A stretch of 64,000 bases of DNA from JANNSX01 sp963741525 (lineage in GTDB: Bacteria > Pseudomonadota > Alphaproteobacteria > Rhizobiales > Hyphomicrobiaceae). The position numbers were made by a program, and so were the translations under genes. The notes below the pieces were generated by a model that had not been told where the DNA came from, made no database searches, and saw only the letters and a list, made by a program, of their open reading frames with translations. Position 1 is the first letter of the stretch, and each line of letters starts with the position of its first letter. The stretch covers positions 124,001 to 188,000 of the forward strand of contig CAVUIW010000005.1 of NCBI GenBank assembly GCA_963741525.1, written 5' to 3'. Positions 1-7,988 of the stretch are shown here, in pieces.

Positions 1-43
1 GTCCCCTCCCCCTCGTGGGGAGGGACAGGGTGGGGGGTGGGGC
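1..43. repeat. G/C-rich hairpin repeat at window edge
   Basis: A short inverted repeat (positions 1-26, loop ctcg) is followed by a run of the form GGGTGGGGGGT. The same design, hairpin plus GGGTGGGGGGT, occurs at 42291-42328, so this is a dispersed element. It lies where the 3' part of dnaE2 should be. Confidence 0.6.
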
Positions 44-2727
44 TCACAAAGCTCGTAAGTTGTCGTAGCATCGCCAGAGCGTTGTAAATCGTCCGCCTTG
101 GCGCGCATCGTAACAATCTTCTTGACCTCCTCCTCCTTGAGCCCGTCGATCTGGCGCAAGCCCAGCCGCATCGCCCAGGTGCCGGAGCGGCGGCCGGGCT
201 CGAGGGTCGAATCCCAGTCGCTCAGGCCCGCGTCCGCCTCCCGCACCTCGACGCCGTGCTCGCGTGCGTCGCGGACAATCTGTGCCGGCGCGTAGAAGCC
301 CATGGGCTGCGAATTCAAAAGCGCCGCTGCGAACACCTCCGGGAAATGGCATTTGAGCCAGGAGGAGACGTAGACGAGATGCGCGAAGCTCGCGGCGTGA
401 CTCTCGGGAAAGCCGTACTCGCCGAAGCCCTTGATCTGGTTGAAGCAGCGCTGCGCGAAGTCGGGCGTGTAGCCGCGCGCAACCATCCGCGAGACCATCT
501 TCTCCTCGAGCAGCCCGATGGTGCCGCGGCGGCGGAAGGTCGCCATGGCGCGGCGCAGCTCGTTCGCCTCGGCAGGTGAGAATTCGGCCGCCACCATGGC
601 GATCTTCATGGCCTGCTCCTGGAACAGCGGCACGCCCTTGGTCTTGCCGAGGATCTGGCGCAGCTCGTCGGGATCATGCGGGGCTGAGGGCGAGGGATAA
701 TCCTCGGGCTCGACCCCATCGCGACGCCTGAGATAGGGATGCACCATGTCGCCCTGGATCGGACCGGGCCTGACGATCGCCACCTCGATGACGAGATCGT
801 AGAACTTGCGGGGCTTCAAGCGCGGCAGCATGTTCATCTGCGCCCGGCTCTCGACCTGGAAGACGCCGAGCGAATCTGCCCGGCAGAGCATGTCGTAGAC
901 GGCCTTATCCTCGCGCGGCACGGTGCCGAGCGTCAGCCGCTTGCCGTAATGCCTCTCCAGAAGCTCGAAGCCCTTGCGGATGCAGGAGAGCATGCCGAGG
1001 CCCAGCACATCGACCTTCAAGAGGCCGAGTGTATCAAGATCGTCCTTGTCCCATTCGATGTTGGTGCGATCCTCCATCGCCGCGTTGCCGATGGGAACGA
1101 CCTCCGAGAGGGGCCGCCGTGTCAGCACGAAACCGCCGACATGCTGGGAGAGATGGCGCGGAAAACCGGTCAGCTCGGCGGCGAGCGCGATGGTGCGGGC
1201 GGTGAGCGGATCGGTGGGATCAAGGCCCGCCTCGCGCACATGCTTTTCCGGCAACACGCCGCCGCCTTTCCCCGTCAGTGGGCGCGTGCCCCAGACCATG
1301 CCGGCGAGTGCCGCGACCGTATCCTCGCTGAGCCCCATGGCTTTCCCGACCTCGCGGACGGCGGAGCGCGCGCGATAGGAGATGACGGTGGCCGCAAGCC
1401 CGGCGCGCTCGCGGCCATAGCGGGCATAGATGTACTGGATCACCTCCTCGCGCCGCTCGTGCTCGAAATCGACGTCGATGTCGGGGGGCTCCCGGCGCTC
1501 GGGCGAGATGAAGCGCTCGAAGAGGAGATCGATCTCGGCCGGGTTCACATTGGTGATGCCGAGGCAGTAGCAGACGGCCGAGTTGGCCGCCGAGCCGCGG
1601 CCCTGGCAGAGAATGCCCTGGCTGCGGGCGAAGACGACGATGTCGTGGACGGTTAGGAAGTAGGGCGCGTAGCCCAGCTCGGCAATGAGGCTCAGCTCGC
1701 GGGCGATGGTTGAGCGGATTTTGTCCGGAAGGCCTTCGGGATAGCGCCAGGCCGCGCCCTCCCAGGCCAGATCCTCGAGGTGGCCTTGCGGAGTCTTGCC
1801 GTGCGGCACCGGCTCGTCCGGATACTCGTAGACGAGCTCATCCAGCGAGAAGCGGCAGGCCCGCGCAATCTCGACCGTTCGGGCAACCGCCTGCTCGTGG
1901 CCGCGGAAGAGGCGGCGCATCTCGATCGGCGACTTCAGATGCCGCTCGGCATTGGCTTCCAGGCGGAAGCCCGCGGCCGCGACCGTCGTCTTCTCGCGGA
2001 TCGCCGTCAGCACGTCCTGGAGCGGGCGGCGCTCGGGCGTATGATAGAGCACGGCGCCGGTGGCGACGAGCGGAAGGCCGGTTTCCTCGGCGAGGTGTGC
2101 GAGGGCGGCGATGCGCGCGCGGTCGTCGCCGCGATAGCCGTGGCTCGCGGCGAGGTAGAGGCCGGAGGGGGCGAGATGGTCGCGCAGGCGGGTGAGGGCG
2201 GATTTGCAGTCGCTTCCGGCTACGATTTCCTTGGTGGCATGCCGCGCGGGAGCCGCAAAGGGAATAACCTCACCGCCCTCCTCCGCCGCTTCGGCGGGCA
2301 GCACCTCGCGCCAGTCCCACGCCTCCGGTGGGAGTGCGATCAGGATCTGGCCTTCGGCGTGGGCGGCGACATCCTCGAGGCGCAGATGACATTTCCCTTT
2401 CTCCGCGCGCCGCTGACCGAGGGTGAGCAAGCGGGAGAGTCGCGCATAGGCCTCGCGATCCGTTGGCAGACAGAGGAGGCTCGGCGCATCGAGGAGATCG
2501 AGGCGCGCGCCGACGATGAGTTGGAGCCCCACCTCCTTGGCGGCCAGATGCGCGCGGACGACCCCGGCCAGCGTATTGCGGTCGGTGATGGCGATGGCCG
2601 ACAGCCCCAGCGCCTTGGCGGTCGCCACCAGCTCCTCGGCATGGCTGCCGCCGCGCAGGAACGTGAAATTCGTGGTGACGTCGAGCTCGGCATAGCCCGT
2701 TGCCTCTGGGTTTTCGCTTTGTCGCAT
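1..2727 (-). CDS. dnaE2: Error-prone DNA polymerase DnaE2 (ImuC), partial at window start
   Basis: Catalytic subunit of the SOS mutasome, a C-family polymerase that copies damaged DNA with ImuA and ImuB. The frame is open from an ATG at 2727 to the window edge, 909 codons; family members are about 1,050-1,100 residues. The N-terminus (YAELDVTTNFTFLRGGSHAEEL) is a PHP domain. The polymerase active-site motif PPDIDVDF is encoded near 1490, and the late helix-hairpin-helix-like LGLRQIDGLKEEEV near 150. Past about position 100 the conserved F-x-LWRR region is only visible in another frame (GGRFTTLWRC, stopping at 44), and the open frame runs into the hairpin repeat at 1-43. The 3' end may therefore be damaged or shifted. 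The start codon lies inside a palindromic repeat, so the first residues may differ. Last gene of imuA-imuB-dnaE2. Confidence 0.88.
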   Translation of the reverse strand, partial: MRQSENPEATGYAELDVTTNFTFLRGGSHAEELVATAKALGLSAIAITDRNTLAGVVRAHLAAKEVGLQLIVGARLDLLDAPSLLCLPTDREAYARLSRLLTLGQRRAEKGKCHLRLEDVAAHAEGQILIALPPEAWDWREVLPAEAAEEGGEVIPFAAPARHATKEIVAGSDCKSALTRLRDHLAPSGLYLAASHGYRGDDRARIAALAHLAEETGLPLVATGAVLYHTPERRPLQDVLTAIREKTTVAAAGFRLEANAERHLKSPIEMRRLFRGHEQAVARTVEIARACRFSLDELVYEYPDEPVPHGKTPQGHLEDLAWEGAAWRYPEGLPDKIRSTIARELSLIAELGYAPYFLTVHDIVVFARSQGILCQGRGSAANSAVCYCLGITNVNPAEIDLLFERFISPERREPPDIDVDFEHERREEVIQYIYARYGRERAGLAATVISYRARSAVREVGKAMGLSEDTVAALAGMVWGTRPLTGKGGGVLPEKHVREAGLDPTDPLTARTIALAAELTGFPRHLSQHVGGFVLTRRPLSEVVPIGNAAMEDRTNIEWDKDDLDTLGLLKVDVLGLGMLSCIRKGFELLERHYGKRLTLGTVPREDKAVYDMLCRADSLGVFQVESRAQMNMLPRLKPRKFYDLVIEVAIVRPGPIQGDMVHPYLRRRDGVEPEDYPSPSAPHDPDELRQILGKTKGVPLFQEQAMKIAMVAAEFSPAEANELRRAMATFRRRGTIGLLEEKMVSRMVARGYTPDFAQRCFNQIKGFGEYGFPESHAASFAHLVYVSSWLKCHFPEVFAAALLNSQPMGFYAPAQIVRDAREHGVEVREADAGLSDWDSTLEPGRRSGTWAMRLGLRQIDGLKEEEVKKIVTMRAKADDLQRSGDATTTYELCEPHPPPCPSPRGGGD

Positions 2728-2770
2728 TTTCTTCGGCGAACCGGGAAGCCACTTCGCCGGAAAATGCTCT
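2724..2770. repeat. Dispersed palindrome (family A) at the imuB-dnaE2 junction
   Basis: Ends GCATTTTC / GAAAATGC are inverted around a core CGGCGAACCGGGAAGCC. It is a variant of the copies at 5389-5451 and 26705-26767. It fills the gap between imuB and dnaE2, and the chosen dnaE2 ATG is part of it. Confidence 0.6.
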
Positions 2771-2783
2771 GGGGGCAGCGCGC

Positions 2784-4466
2784 TCATGCGAAGAGCCCGT
2801 GCAGATACCAGGCGGGCGGCGCCTCGCTTTCCTCGCGGCCGTAAAGGCCCTCGCGGAACACCCAGTAGCGCCGGCCGGCCTCGTCCTCGATGGTGTAGTA
2901 GTCGCGGGTGCGGGCGCGGCGCTTGGGGCGGGCCTCAGTCTCGTCCGGCCGCGCAAGCGCCAGCAGCGGCTGCCACCATTCCGGCGCGATGCGCTCCGGC
3001 CCCTCGGCCTTGACGATGCGGCAGCGGCGGCGGCGCCATTCGAGGCGGGCGGGCGGGCCATCGGGGATCTCGGCGACGACGGCGACGGGCTCGGGATGGG
3101 GCAGAAGAAAGGGCGGGCGGGCGCCGCCGCGCTTGGGTGGTGGCGGATCGATCCGTGGAGACGCCGGCTCGGCGAAGACCGGCACGAGCACCTCCGCCTG
3201 CTCCGGCAAATGGCTCGCATGTGGCAAGAGGCGCAGCACGCGGTCCGTCCCGAGACGGCTCGCCAGACGGTCGACGAGGAGCGCGATGTCGTTGGCGCGG
3301 GACGCGACATCGCCCGCGCGGGAGGAGGCAAGATCGGCGAGCGCCGTCTGGGCGGCTCCAAGATGTTCGGTCGCCGGCGCGGCGAGCGTCATCAAGTCGA
3401 CGCCGAAGCCCAAGTCCACCGCGGCGAGCTTGTCCGCAAGGAGGCGGTGGAAGTGCGCTGCCTCGCGCGAGGGCCGGCTCAATCCGGCGGGGATGCGCGC
3501 GAGGCTGCCGTCGCTGCGGTAGAGGGCAAGCACGAGACGGCGGGCGCCGGCCTCGGCCTTGGCGAGCGTCTCGGCAAGCCCGGTCGCGAGATCGCCGAGC
3601 GCCGCCATCACACCCTCACTCGAGACGAGCGGCTCGGCGAAGGTCCGGCGCACGCCAAAGCGTGTGGGCGGCACGAGACCCCTTGCCGGCTCGCCAGCGA
3701 CGCCCAGCGCCTGGTCGAGCCGGGTCAGGACGGCCGCCGTCACGTCGCGGCTGTTGAAGCGCCGCTCGAGATTGGGACGGGGCACGGCAGCGAGCTGACC
3801 GATGGTCTTGAGGCCGAGGCGATGGAGCAACATCACCGTCTCGGGCGCGAGGCGAAGGGCTGCGACAGGGAGAGGCGCGAGCCGTGCAGCCGTCTCGCCC
3901 GGCGGCACGATGCGATCGTGAAGCTTGCCGCTCGTGATCGCGCGCGCCACCGCGAAGGCGGCACCCGGCGTGCCGGCAAGGCCCGGGCGAACCGTGAGGC
4001 CAAAGCCCGACAGGCGGCGCACGAGATCGGCGATGAGCGCCTCCTCGCCGCCGAAGAGATGGGCAACGCCCGTGATCTCGATGCCGATGCCGTCAGGCGC
4101 ATCGATCGCCGCGCGGAGCTGGCGCGCCTTGCTCTTTCGGGGATCACCCGTCGCCGGGCGTTCGAGCACGACACGAACGCCATAGCGGCTCATCCAGAGC
4201 GCCAGGCGGCGAAGCGCTGAAAGATCGGCGGCGGGCTCGGCGGCACGCGTCGCAAGGCCCGGCACGGCGGCACGCGCATCGGCGAGCGCCAAACCCGGCG
4301 ATAGCCCCTCGCGGCGCGCGGCCCGGTTGAGCGCCGTCAGCGTCAACCGCCCCTGCACGGCTTCCACGAAAGCGAGTGGCATCTCAACCGGCGCGGCGCC
4401 GGGCGAAACCCGGGCGAGACGCTCGATCGGCCAATGGGGCAGCCAGACGGAAACGAAACGACGCAT
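2784..4466 (-). CDS. imuB: ImuB, inactive Y-family polymerase-like mutasome protein
   Basis: 560 residues. It begins MRRFVSVWLPHWPIERLAR, typical of ImuB, and has the Y-family palm/thumb layout. At the place where active polymerases carry the acidic catalytic pair the protein reads IEITGVAHLFGGE, as in ImuB homologues that are catalytically dead. The C-terminus (YYTIEDEAGRRYWVFREG ... WYLHGLFA) matches the family end, so the gene looks complete. Its start overlaps the imuA 3' end by about 80 bases, indicating translational coupling. Known role: a hub that recruits DnaE2 to the beta clamp during SOS mutagenesis. It should be induced with imuA from the LexA boxes at 5549-5604. Confidence 0.93.
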   Translation of the reverse strand: MRRFVSVWLPHWPIERLARVSPGAAPVEMPLAFVEAVQGRLTLTALNRAARREGLSPGLALADARAAVPGLATRAAEPAADLSALRRLALWMSRYGVRVVLERPATGDPRKSKARQLRAAIDAPDGIGIEITGVAHLFGGEEALIADLVRRLSGFGLTVRPGLAGTPGAAFAVARAITSGKLHDRIVPPGETAARLAPLPVAALRLAPETVMLLHRLGLKTIGQLAAVPRPNLERRFNSRDVTAAVLTRLDQALGVAGEPARGLVPPTRFGVRRTFAEPLVSSEGVMAALGDLATGLAETLAKAEAGARRLVLALYRSDGSLARIPAGLSRPSREAAHFHRLLADKLAAVDLGFGVDLMTLAAPATEHLGAAQTALADLASSRAGDVASRANDIALLVDRLASRLGTDRVLRLLPHASHLPEQAEVLVPVFAEPASPRIDPPPPKRGGARPPFLLPHPEPVAVVAEIPDGPPARLEWRRRRCRIVKAEGPERIAPEWWQPLLALARPDETEARPKRRARTRDYYTIEDEAGRRYWVFREGLYGREESEAPPAWYLHGLFA

Positions 4467-5484
4467 CGGACCACTCCACGATCCACGACCGGCCAGCCTC
4501 CCGGCCCCGGCAACGCTCGAGTGTTAGGTGAAAGCGCATCTGCGCCGGCAGGCTCGCATCGAGCGCATGGCGCGCGCCGGGGCTCGCACCCACCCGCCAG
4601 CGGCTCATAGCCACCGGCACGCTAGGGAGAGCGGCCGGCGTCAGCAGCAGACAAGGCGTCTCGTGGGTGGCAGCCGCCAGTGCCAGCCGCCGCGCCGCCG
4701 TCAGGCCGAGCTTGGCGACCGAGCCGACGACCCCGGCGAGCACGTCCGCGCGCAGTCCTTCCTCGATCGCCCAGAGCACCTCGCTGTCGCGCTGGGCCTC
4801 GATGAGGATGAGGTGAGCGGGATCGAGGCCGAGGGCGGCGAGGCCCGGACCGTAAGGCCGCCCTGCTTCGCCGATATCGCGCCCGGTGGCGGCCCACAGC
4901 AGCATGCGGGCGCGCGGTGGAGCCGCTCGCAACCGGCGCGCCATCAGCGCGAGGCTGAGTGCCTGCGCCGCCGGAGTATCGGCAGGCGTCGCCGGCTTCA
5001 CCTCGTGCAGGCCTCCGGGGGCGAGCCCGTGCCCGGGCAGGAAACGGTCGATGTCCTCGATGCCGAGCGTCCAAGGACGTCCGGCATCGTCATGAGAAAA
5101 AGAGCAGGCGGAGGCTCGCTCCCTCGCTTGGGGGGTGGGGGCTGGGGCGAGGGAGCGCCCGGGATCGGCACGCGGGACAATGGCTTCGATCCGGGTCCGC
5201 AGAGTATCGATGAGGGCTTGCCGCGGCAGGCCCCCGCCTGCTGTCGAGGAAACACGTGGGGACAGGGACGCACTCGGGTGATCTGACGCAACTGACGCAA
5301 CAGATACGGGAGACCCTGACCGCGCTTCGCGAGGTGGAGCGCCGGCCCTAGCCCGTTTTCCAATCCTTGCGGATCGCAAAGCCGGTCCAGGTTGTTGGCT
5401 TTGAGCACTTTCTTCCGACCAACCGGTACCCACTTGGCCGGAAAGTGCTCTCGAACTCAAAACATGATCGTCAGCCGGACCCAT
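4384..5484 (-). CDS. imuA: ImuA, SOS mutagenesis RecA-like protein
   Basis: RecA/SulA-like accessory protein of the ImuA-ImuB-DnaE2 mutasome. Recognisable core: WTLGIEDIDRFLPGHGLAPGGLHEV, then ARMLLWAATGRDIGEAGRPYGPGLAALGLDP and a C-terminal RSWIVEWSDAS. The first ~110 codons of the longest frame are unlike the family because they are read through a family-A palindrome (5389-5451). A second hairpin (5117-5157) lies within the coding frame. The conserved part starts at LIDTLRTRIEAI near 5215. No convincing start with a Shine-Dalgarno is visible there, so the true start is uncertain; the ATG at 5484 is the most upstream choice. Confidence 0.85.
   Translation of the reverse strand: MGPADDHVLSSRALSGQVGTGWSEESAQSQQPGPALRSARIGKRARAGAPPREARSGSPVSVASVASDHPSASLSPRVSSTAGGGLPRQALIDTLRTRIEAIVPRADPGRSLAPAPTPQARERASACSFSHDDAGRPWTLGIEDIDRFLPGHGLAPGGLHEVKPATPADTPAAQALSLALMARRLRAAPPRARMLLWAATGRDIGEAGRPYGPGLAALGLDPAHLILIEAQRDSEVLWAIEEGLRADVLAGVVGSVAKLGLTAARRLALAAATHETPCLLLTPAALPSVPVAMSRWRVGASPGARHALDASLPAQMRFHLTLERCRGREAGRSWIVEWSDASFRFRLAAPLADRASRPGFARRRAG
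5117..5157. repeat. G-rich hairpin inside imuA
   Basis: Perfect 11-base arms (CGCTCCCTCGC / GCGAGGGAGCG) enclose a run of TGGGGGGTGGGGGCTG. It resembles the hairpin-plus-G-run elements at 1-43 and 42291-42328, and is read in frame as a Pro/Ala-rich linker of ImuA. Confidence 0.5.
5389..5451. repeat. Dispersed palindrome (family A), copy 2
   Basis: Inverted ends GAGCACTTTC / GAAAGTGCTC surround CCGACCAACCGGTACCCACTTGGCCG. The whole 63-base unit, including the leading GGTTGTTGG, recurs with few changes at 26705-26767. It overlaps the 5' part of the longest imuA frame. Confidence 0.75.
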
Positions 5485-5548
5485 GACGCAACACCACCCT
5501 CGCCTGGTCTTTCAGGGATTTCTCCCGGAGCCCGAGGTTTCACCTCGT

Positions 5549-5563
5549 GTTCCGTTTTTGTTC
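5549..5563 (+). promoter_or_regulatory. LexA (SOS) box, GTTC-N7-GTTC
   Basis: The sequence GTTC CGTTTTT GTTC matches the direct-repeat LexA operator of alphaproteobacteria exactly. It lies 65 bases upstream of the most upstream imuA start. Confidence 0.8.
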
Positions 5564-5589
5564 TTAACGCAGAGTCGCCGCCCAATCAA

Positions 5590-5604
5590 GAACAAAAAAC
5601 GAAC
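5590..5604 (-). promoter_or_regulatory. Second LexA (SOS) box, GAAC-N7-GAAC on + strand
   Basis: GAAC AAAAAAC GAAC is the same operator in the opposite orientation, 26 bases from the first box. Two boxes this close upstream of the imuA operon support tight SOS control. The rest of 5485-5866 shows no further feature. Confidence 0.8.
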
Positions 5605-5866
5605 ACTAGATCTGCCCACAGGTGCCCCACAGCAAAATCCACACCTTGTCCCCTCCGGCCTGTGCCTCGAAAGGCACAACGCTCCCGAAAGGCTGCTTGC
5701 TCACCTGTCTGTGACCCGGACTGCGGCGTCTCCGGCCTTGTCAGCGCGCCCCAGTACCGACACAATTCGGCAAATCACCGGCGCGGAACCGCGTGATACG
5801 GGATCCGTCGAGAGTCCCGGCTTGGAGTAGCCTAGCGTGCGTAAGAGACCGGACTGGGGGGCTGCA

Positions 5867-6418
5867 ATGCGGGCTGGACGAGGGTTTATCCTCGCCATGA
5901 TAGCTGTGTCTCTGGCACTCATCGCGAGTGCTGGAACGCGCGCCAGCGCCGCCCCCGAGATCGTCTCCTTCCAGACCGCCTATCCAGCTGGCGCCATCAT
6001 CGTCGTCAACAAAGACCGCGAGCTCTTCTACGTGCTCGGCAATGGCTATGCGCTCCGCTATCCCGTAGCCATCGGCGTGCCGAAGGAGCAATGGACGGGC
6101 CGCATGCACGTTCAATCGAAGCAGAAAAATCCCGGCTGGTCGCCGACACCTGATATGCGGCGTCGCAACCCCGGCCTCCCCCAATACATTCCCGGCGGTC
6201 CGCAGAGCCCGCTCGGCCCTCGCGCCCTCTATCTCGGCTGGAGCAACTACCGCATCCACGGCACGCTGGCGCCCGGCTCGATCGGCCAGGCCGCCTCGAA
6301 CGGCTGCTTCCGGATGTACAACAAGGACGTGATCGATCTCTACGACCGCGTGCACATCGGCGCACCTGTCTATGTCATCGAGGAGTTGGCGCCTCTCGAG
6401 GTCGCCCAGACGAATTAA
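5867..6418 (+). CDS. Secreted L,D-transpeptidase (YkuD family), copy 1
   Basis: Periplasmic cysteine transpeptidase expected to make 3-3 peptidoglycan cross-links or attach proteins to peptidoglycan. The ATG at 5867 is preferred over the GTG at 5837 because a GGGGGG ribosome site sits 5 bases upstream; the product is 183 residues. A signal peptide (MRAGRGFILAMIAVSLALIASAG ... ASA) leads the mature chain. The catalytic block reads YRIHGTLAPGSIGQAASNGCFRMYN, giving the family His and the SxGCxRM cysteine. It is followed 89 bases later by a paralogue of the same layout, which suggests tandem duplication. The exact cross-link specificity cannot be read from sequence. Confidence 0.9.
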   Translation: MRAGRGFILAMIAVSLALIASAGTRASAAPEIVSFQTAYPAGAIIVVNKDRELFYVLGNGYALRYPVAIGVPKEQWTGRMHVQSKQKNPGWSPTPDMRRRNPGLPQYIPGGPQSPLGPRALYLGWSNYRIHGTLAPGSIGQAASNGCFRMYNKDVIDLYDRVHIGAPVYVIEELAPLEVAQTN

Positions 6419-6507
6419 TGGCTGCGTTAAGAGTTTCTCAACCAAGGAACGAAATGATTCGGCCACCAGGCCTCCCCGCAAAAGACCGGAATTTGAAGGA
6501 GCATAAG

Positions 6508-7146
6508 ATGATACTCAGTCGCGTGACGCGCACGGCCTCCATGATTGGCAGCGCTCTCGTGTTGGCCGCAACGCTCGCCATGCCGGCCAGCGCCGAAAAC
6601 AGCAGTGGTGTGCTGAGCATAGGCGGCGCCGCGAGCAGCGGTGGCGGCGGCAGCAGCGATTGGTGGGGCGGCAGCTTTGGCGGTGGCGGCTCGGGCGGCC
6701 AGATGGTTTCCTTCTCCTCGAAGGTGAAACCCGGCCAGATCATCGTCTCGTTCGGCGATCGCCAGCTCTACTACGTGATCCGGAAAGGCGAGGCGCTCGC
6801 CTTCCCAATCGCCATTCCGCGCGAGAAGAGCCGCTGGGCCGGCTCGACCTATGTCTCGATGAAGCGCGTCAACCCGCCGTGGACGCCGACCGCCGAGATG
6901 CGCAAGGAGAATCCGAAGCTGCCGGCTTTCGTCCCCGGCGGCCATCCGATGAACCCGCTCGGCGTCCGTGCCATGTATTTGGGCTCCTCGATGTATCGCA
7001 TCCATGGCACCGACGCGCCTTGGACCATCGGCGAGGCCGTCTCCAAGGGTTGCATCCGCATGTACAACGAGGATGCGCTTGAGCTTTACAACCGTGTGCC
7101 CGTCGGCACTCGGGTTCTCGTCACATGGAATCGCTATAGAACTTGA
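6508..7146 (+). CDS. Secreted L,D-transpeptidase (YkuD family), copy 2
   Basis: Paralogue of the preceding gene. The ATG at 6508 is chosen because AAGGAG lies 7 bases before it; 212 residues. Signal peptide about 1-29 (ends MPASA). Then comes a Gly/Ser-rich low-complexity spacer (GGAASSGGGGSSDWWGGSFGGGG) not present in copy 1, then the YkuD domain. The catalytic stretch YRIHGTDAPWTIGEAVSKGCIRMYN shows the His and Cys. The flexible spacer may let the catalytic domain reach peptidoglycan. A strong terminator follows at 7216-7244. Confidence 0.92.
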   Translation: MILSRVTRTASMIGSALVLAATLAMPASAENSSGVLSIGGAASSGGGGSSDWWGGSFGGGGSGGQMVSFSSKVKPGQIIVSFGDRQLYYVIRKGEALAFPIAIPREKSRWAGSTYVSMKRVNPPWTPTAEMRKENPKLPAFVPGGHPMNPLGVRAMYLGSSMYRIHGTDAPWTIGEAVSKGCIRMYNEDALELYNRVPVGTRVLVTWNRYRT

Positions 7147-7164
7147 GCCGACACTGTTTCTCCG

Positions 7165-7191
7165 GGATCCCGGCTCGCCGCGCCGGGATCC
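7165..7191. repeat. Perfect inverted repeat downstream of L,D-transpeptidase
   Basis: Arms GGATCCCGGC and GCCGGGATCC with a 7-base loop. It could add to termination or be a remnant of a dispersed palindrome; no T-run follows. Confidence 0.6.
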
Positions 7192-7215
7192 GTGCCTGCC
7201 ATGAGCCGAAACTCG

Positions 7216-7244
7216 AGGGGTGATCCCCGGATCACCCCTTTTTT
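7216..7244 (+). terminator. Rho-independent terminator
   Basis: An 11-bp perfect stem (AGGGGTGATCC / GGATCACCCCT) with a 2-base loop is followed by a run of six T. It separates the transpeptidase pair from the DUF1007 gene. Confidence 0.88.
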
Positions 7245-7340
7245 CATGGCGCGTTGCCGCGATAGGGTTCTCGCTCTCAAGCTTGCCATCTTAGGGCTTC
7301 AAACCAATACATCATGAGATCAGCTCCGGAGGGTTTGGGG

Positions 7341-7988
7341 ATGCGCCATCTGGGTCCTGCCGCACTCGCATGCGCCGGCCTGCTGTTTGCCGCGCCGCCG
7401 TCCGCCACTGCCCACCCGCACGTCTTCGTCAGCGTCAGCGCCGAGGTGCAGTACGACGGCGCCGGCCAGATATCCGGCGTCAAGCATCGCTGGGCATTCG
7501 ATGAGATGTACTCGGCTTCCGCCGTGCTCGGGCTCGATAAGGATGGCGACGGCAAATATACGCGAGCGGAACTTCAGGAGCTGGCCCAGCTCAACGTCGA
7601 GAGCCTCAAGGAATTCGAGTACTTCACCTTCATGAAAATCGAGGGCGATGCGGTCGCCTTCACCGACCCCACCGATTATTTCGTCGAAGCCGATGACAAG
7701 GGTCTGCTGACGCTCACCTTCACGCTTCCGGCCAAGAGCCCGGTGAAGCACGGCTCCCTCAAGGTCGACCTCTCGATCTACGATCCGAGCTTCTTCATCG
7801 CCTTCAGCTTCGCGCAGACCGCCCCGGTGAGCCTCGCCTCGGCAGCGCCCGCGGGCTGCAAAATCGCGGTCAAGCGCCCCGACCAGGAACAGGCGAACAA
7901 CCAGCTGACCGAGGACATGTTCGCGGGCGAGGCGACAGTCGACTACGGCGAGAGCTTCGCCGACACGGCTGAAATCCAGTGTCAGTAA
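7341..7988 (+). CDS. DUF1007 family periplasmic protein
   Basis: 215 residues from the ATG at 7341, which has GGAGGG 8 bases upstream. Signal peptide ends near PPSATA. The mature N-terminus HPHVFVSVSAEVQYDGAG and the repeated acidic stretches (LDKDGDGKYTRAEL resembles an EF-hand) are typical of DUF1007. This family is commonly encoded next to NicO/RcnA-type Ni/Co exporters, and here its stop codon overlaps the start of such a gene. A role as periplasmic metal-binding partner is inferred; the biochemical function is not established. Confidence 0.85.
   Translation: MRHLGPAALACAGLLFAAPPSATAHPHVFVSVSAEVQYDGAGQISGVKHRWAFDEMYSASAVLGLDKDGDGKYTRAELQELAQLNVESLKEFEYFTFMKIEGDAVAFTDPTDYFVEADDKGLLTLTFTLPAKSPVKHGSLKVDLSIYDPSFFIAFSFAQTAPVSLASAAPAGCKIAVKRPDQEQANNQLTEDMFAGEATVDYGESFADTAEIQCQ

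Noticed and set aside
739..1656. Plus-strand frame across dnaE2
   Set aside because: The minus-strand DnaE2 frame carries PDIDVDF and other polymerase motifs; the plus frame is a shadow.
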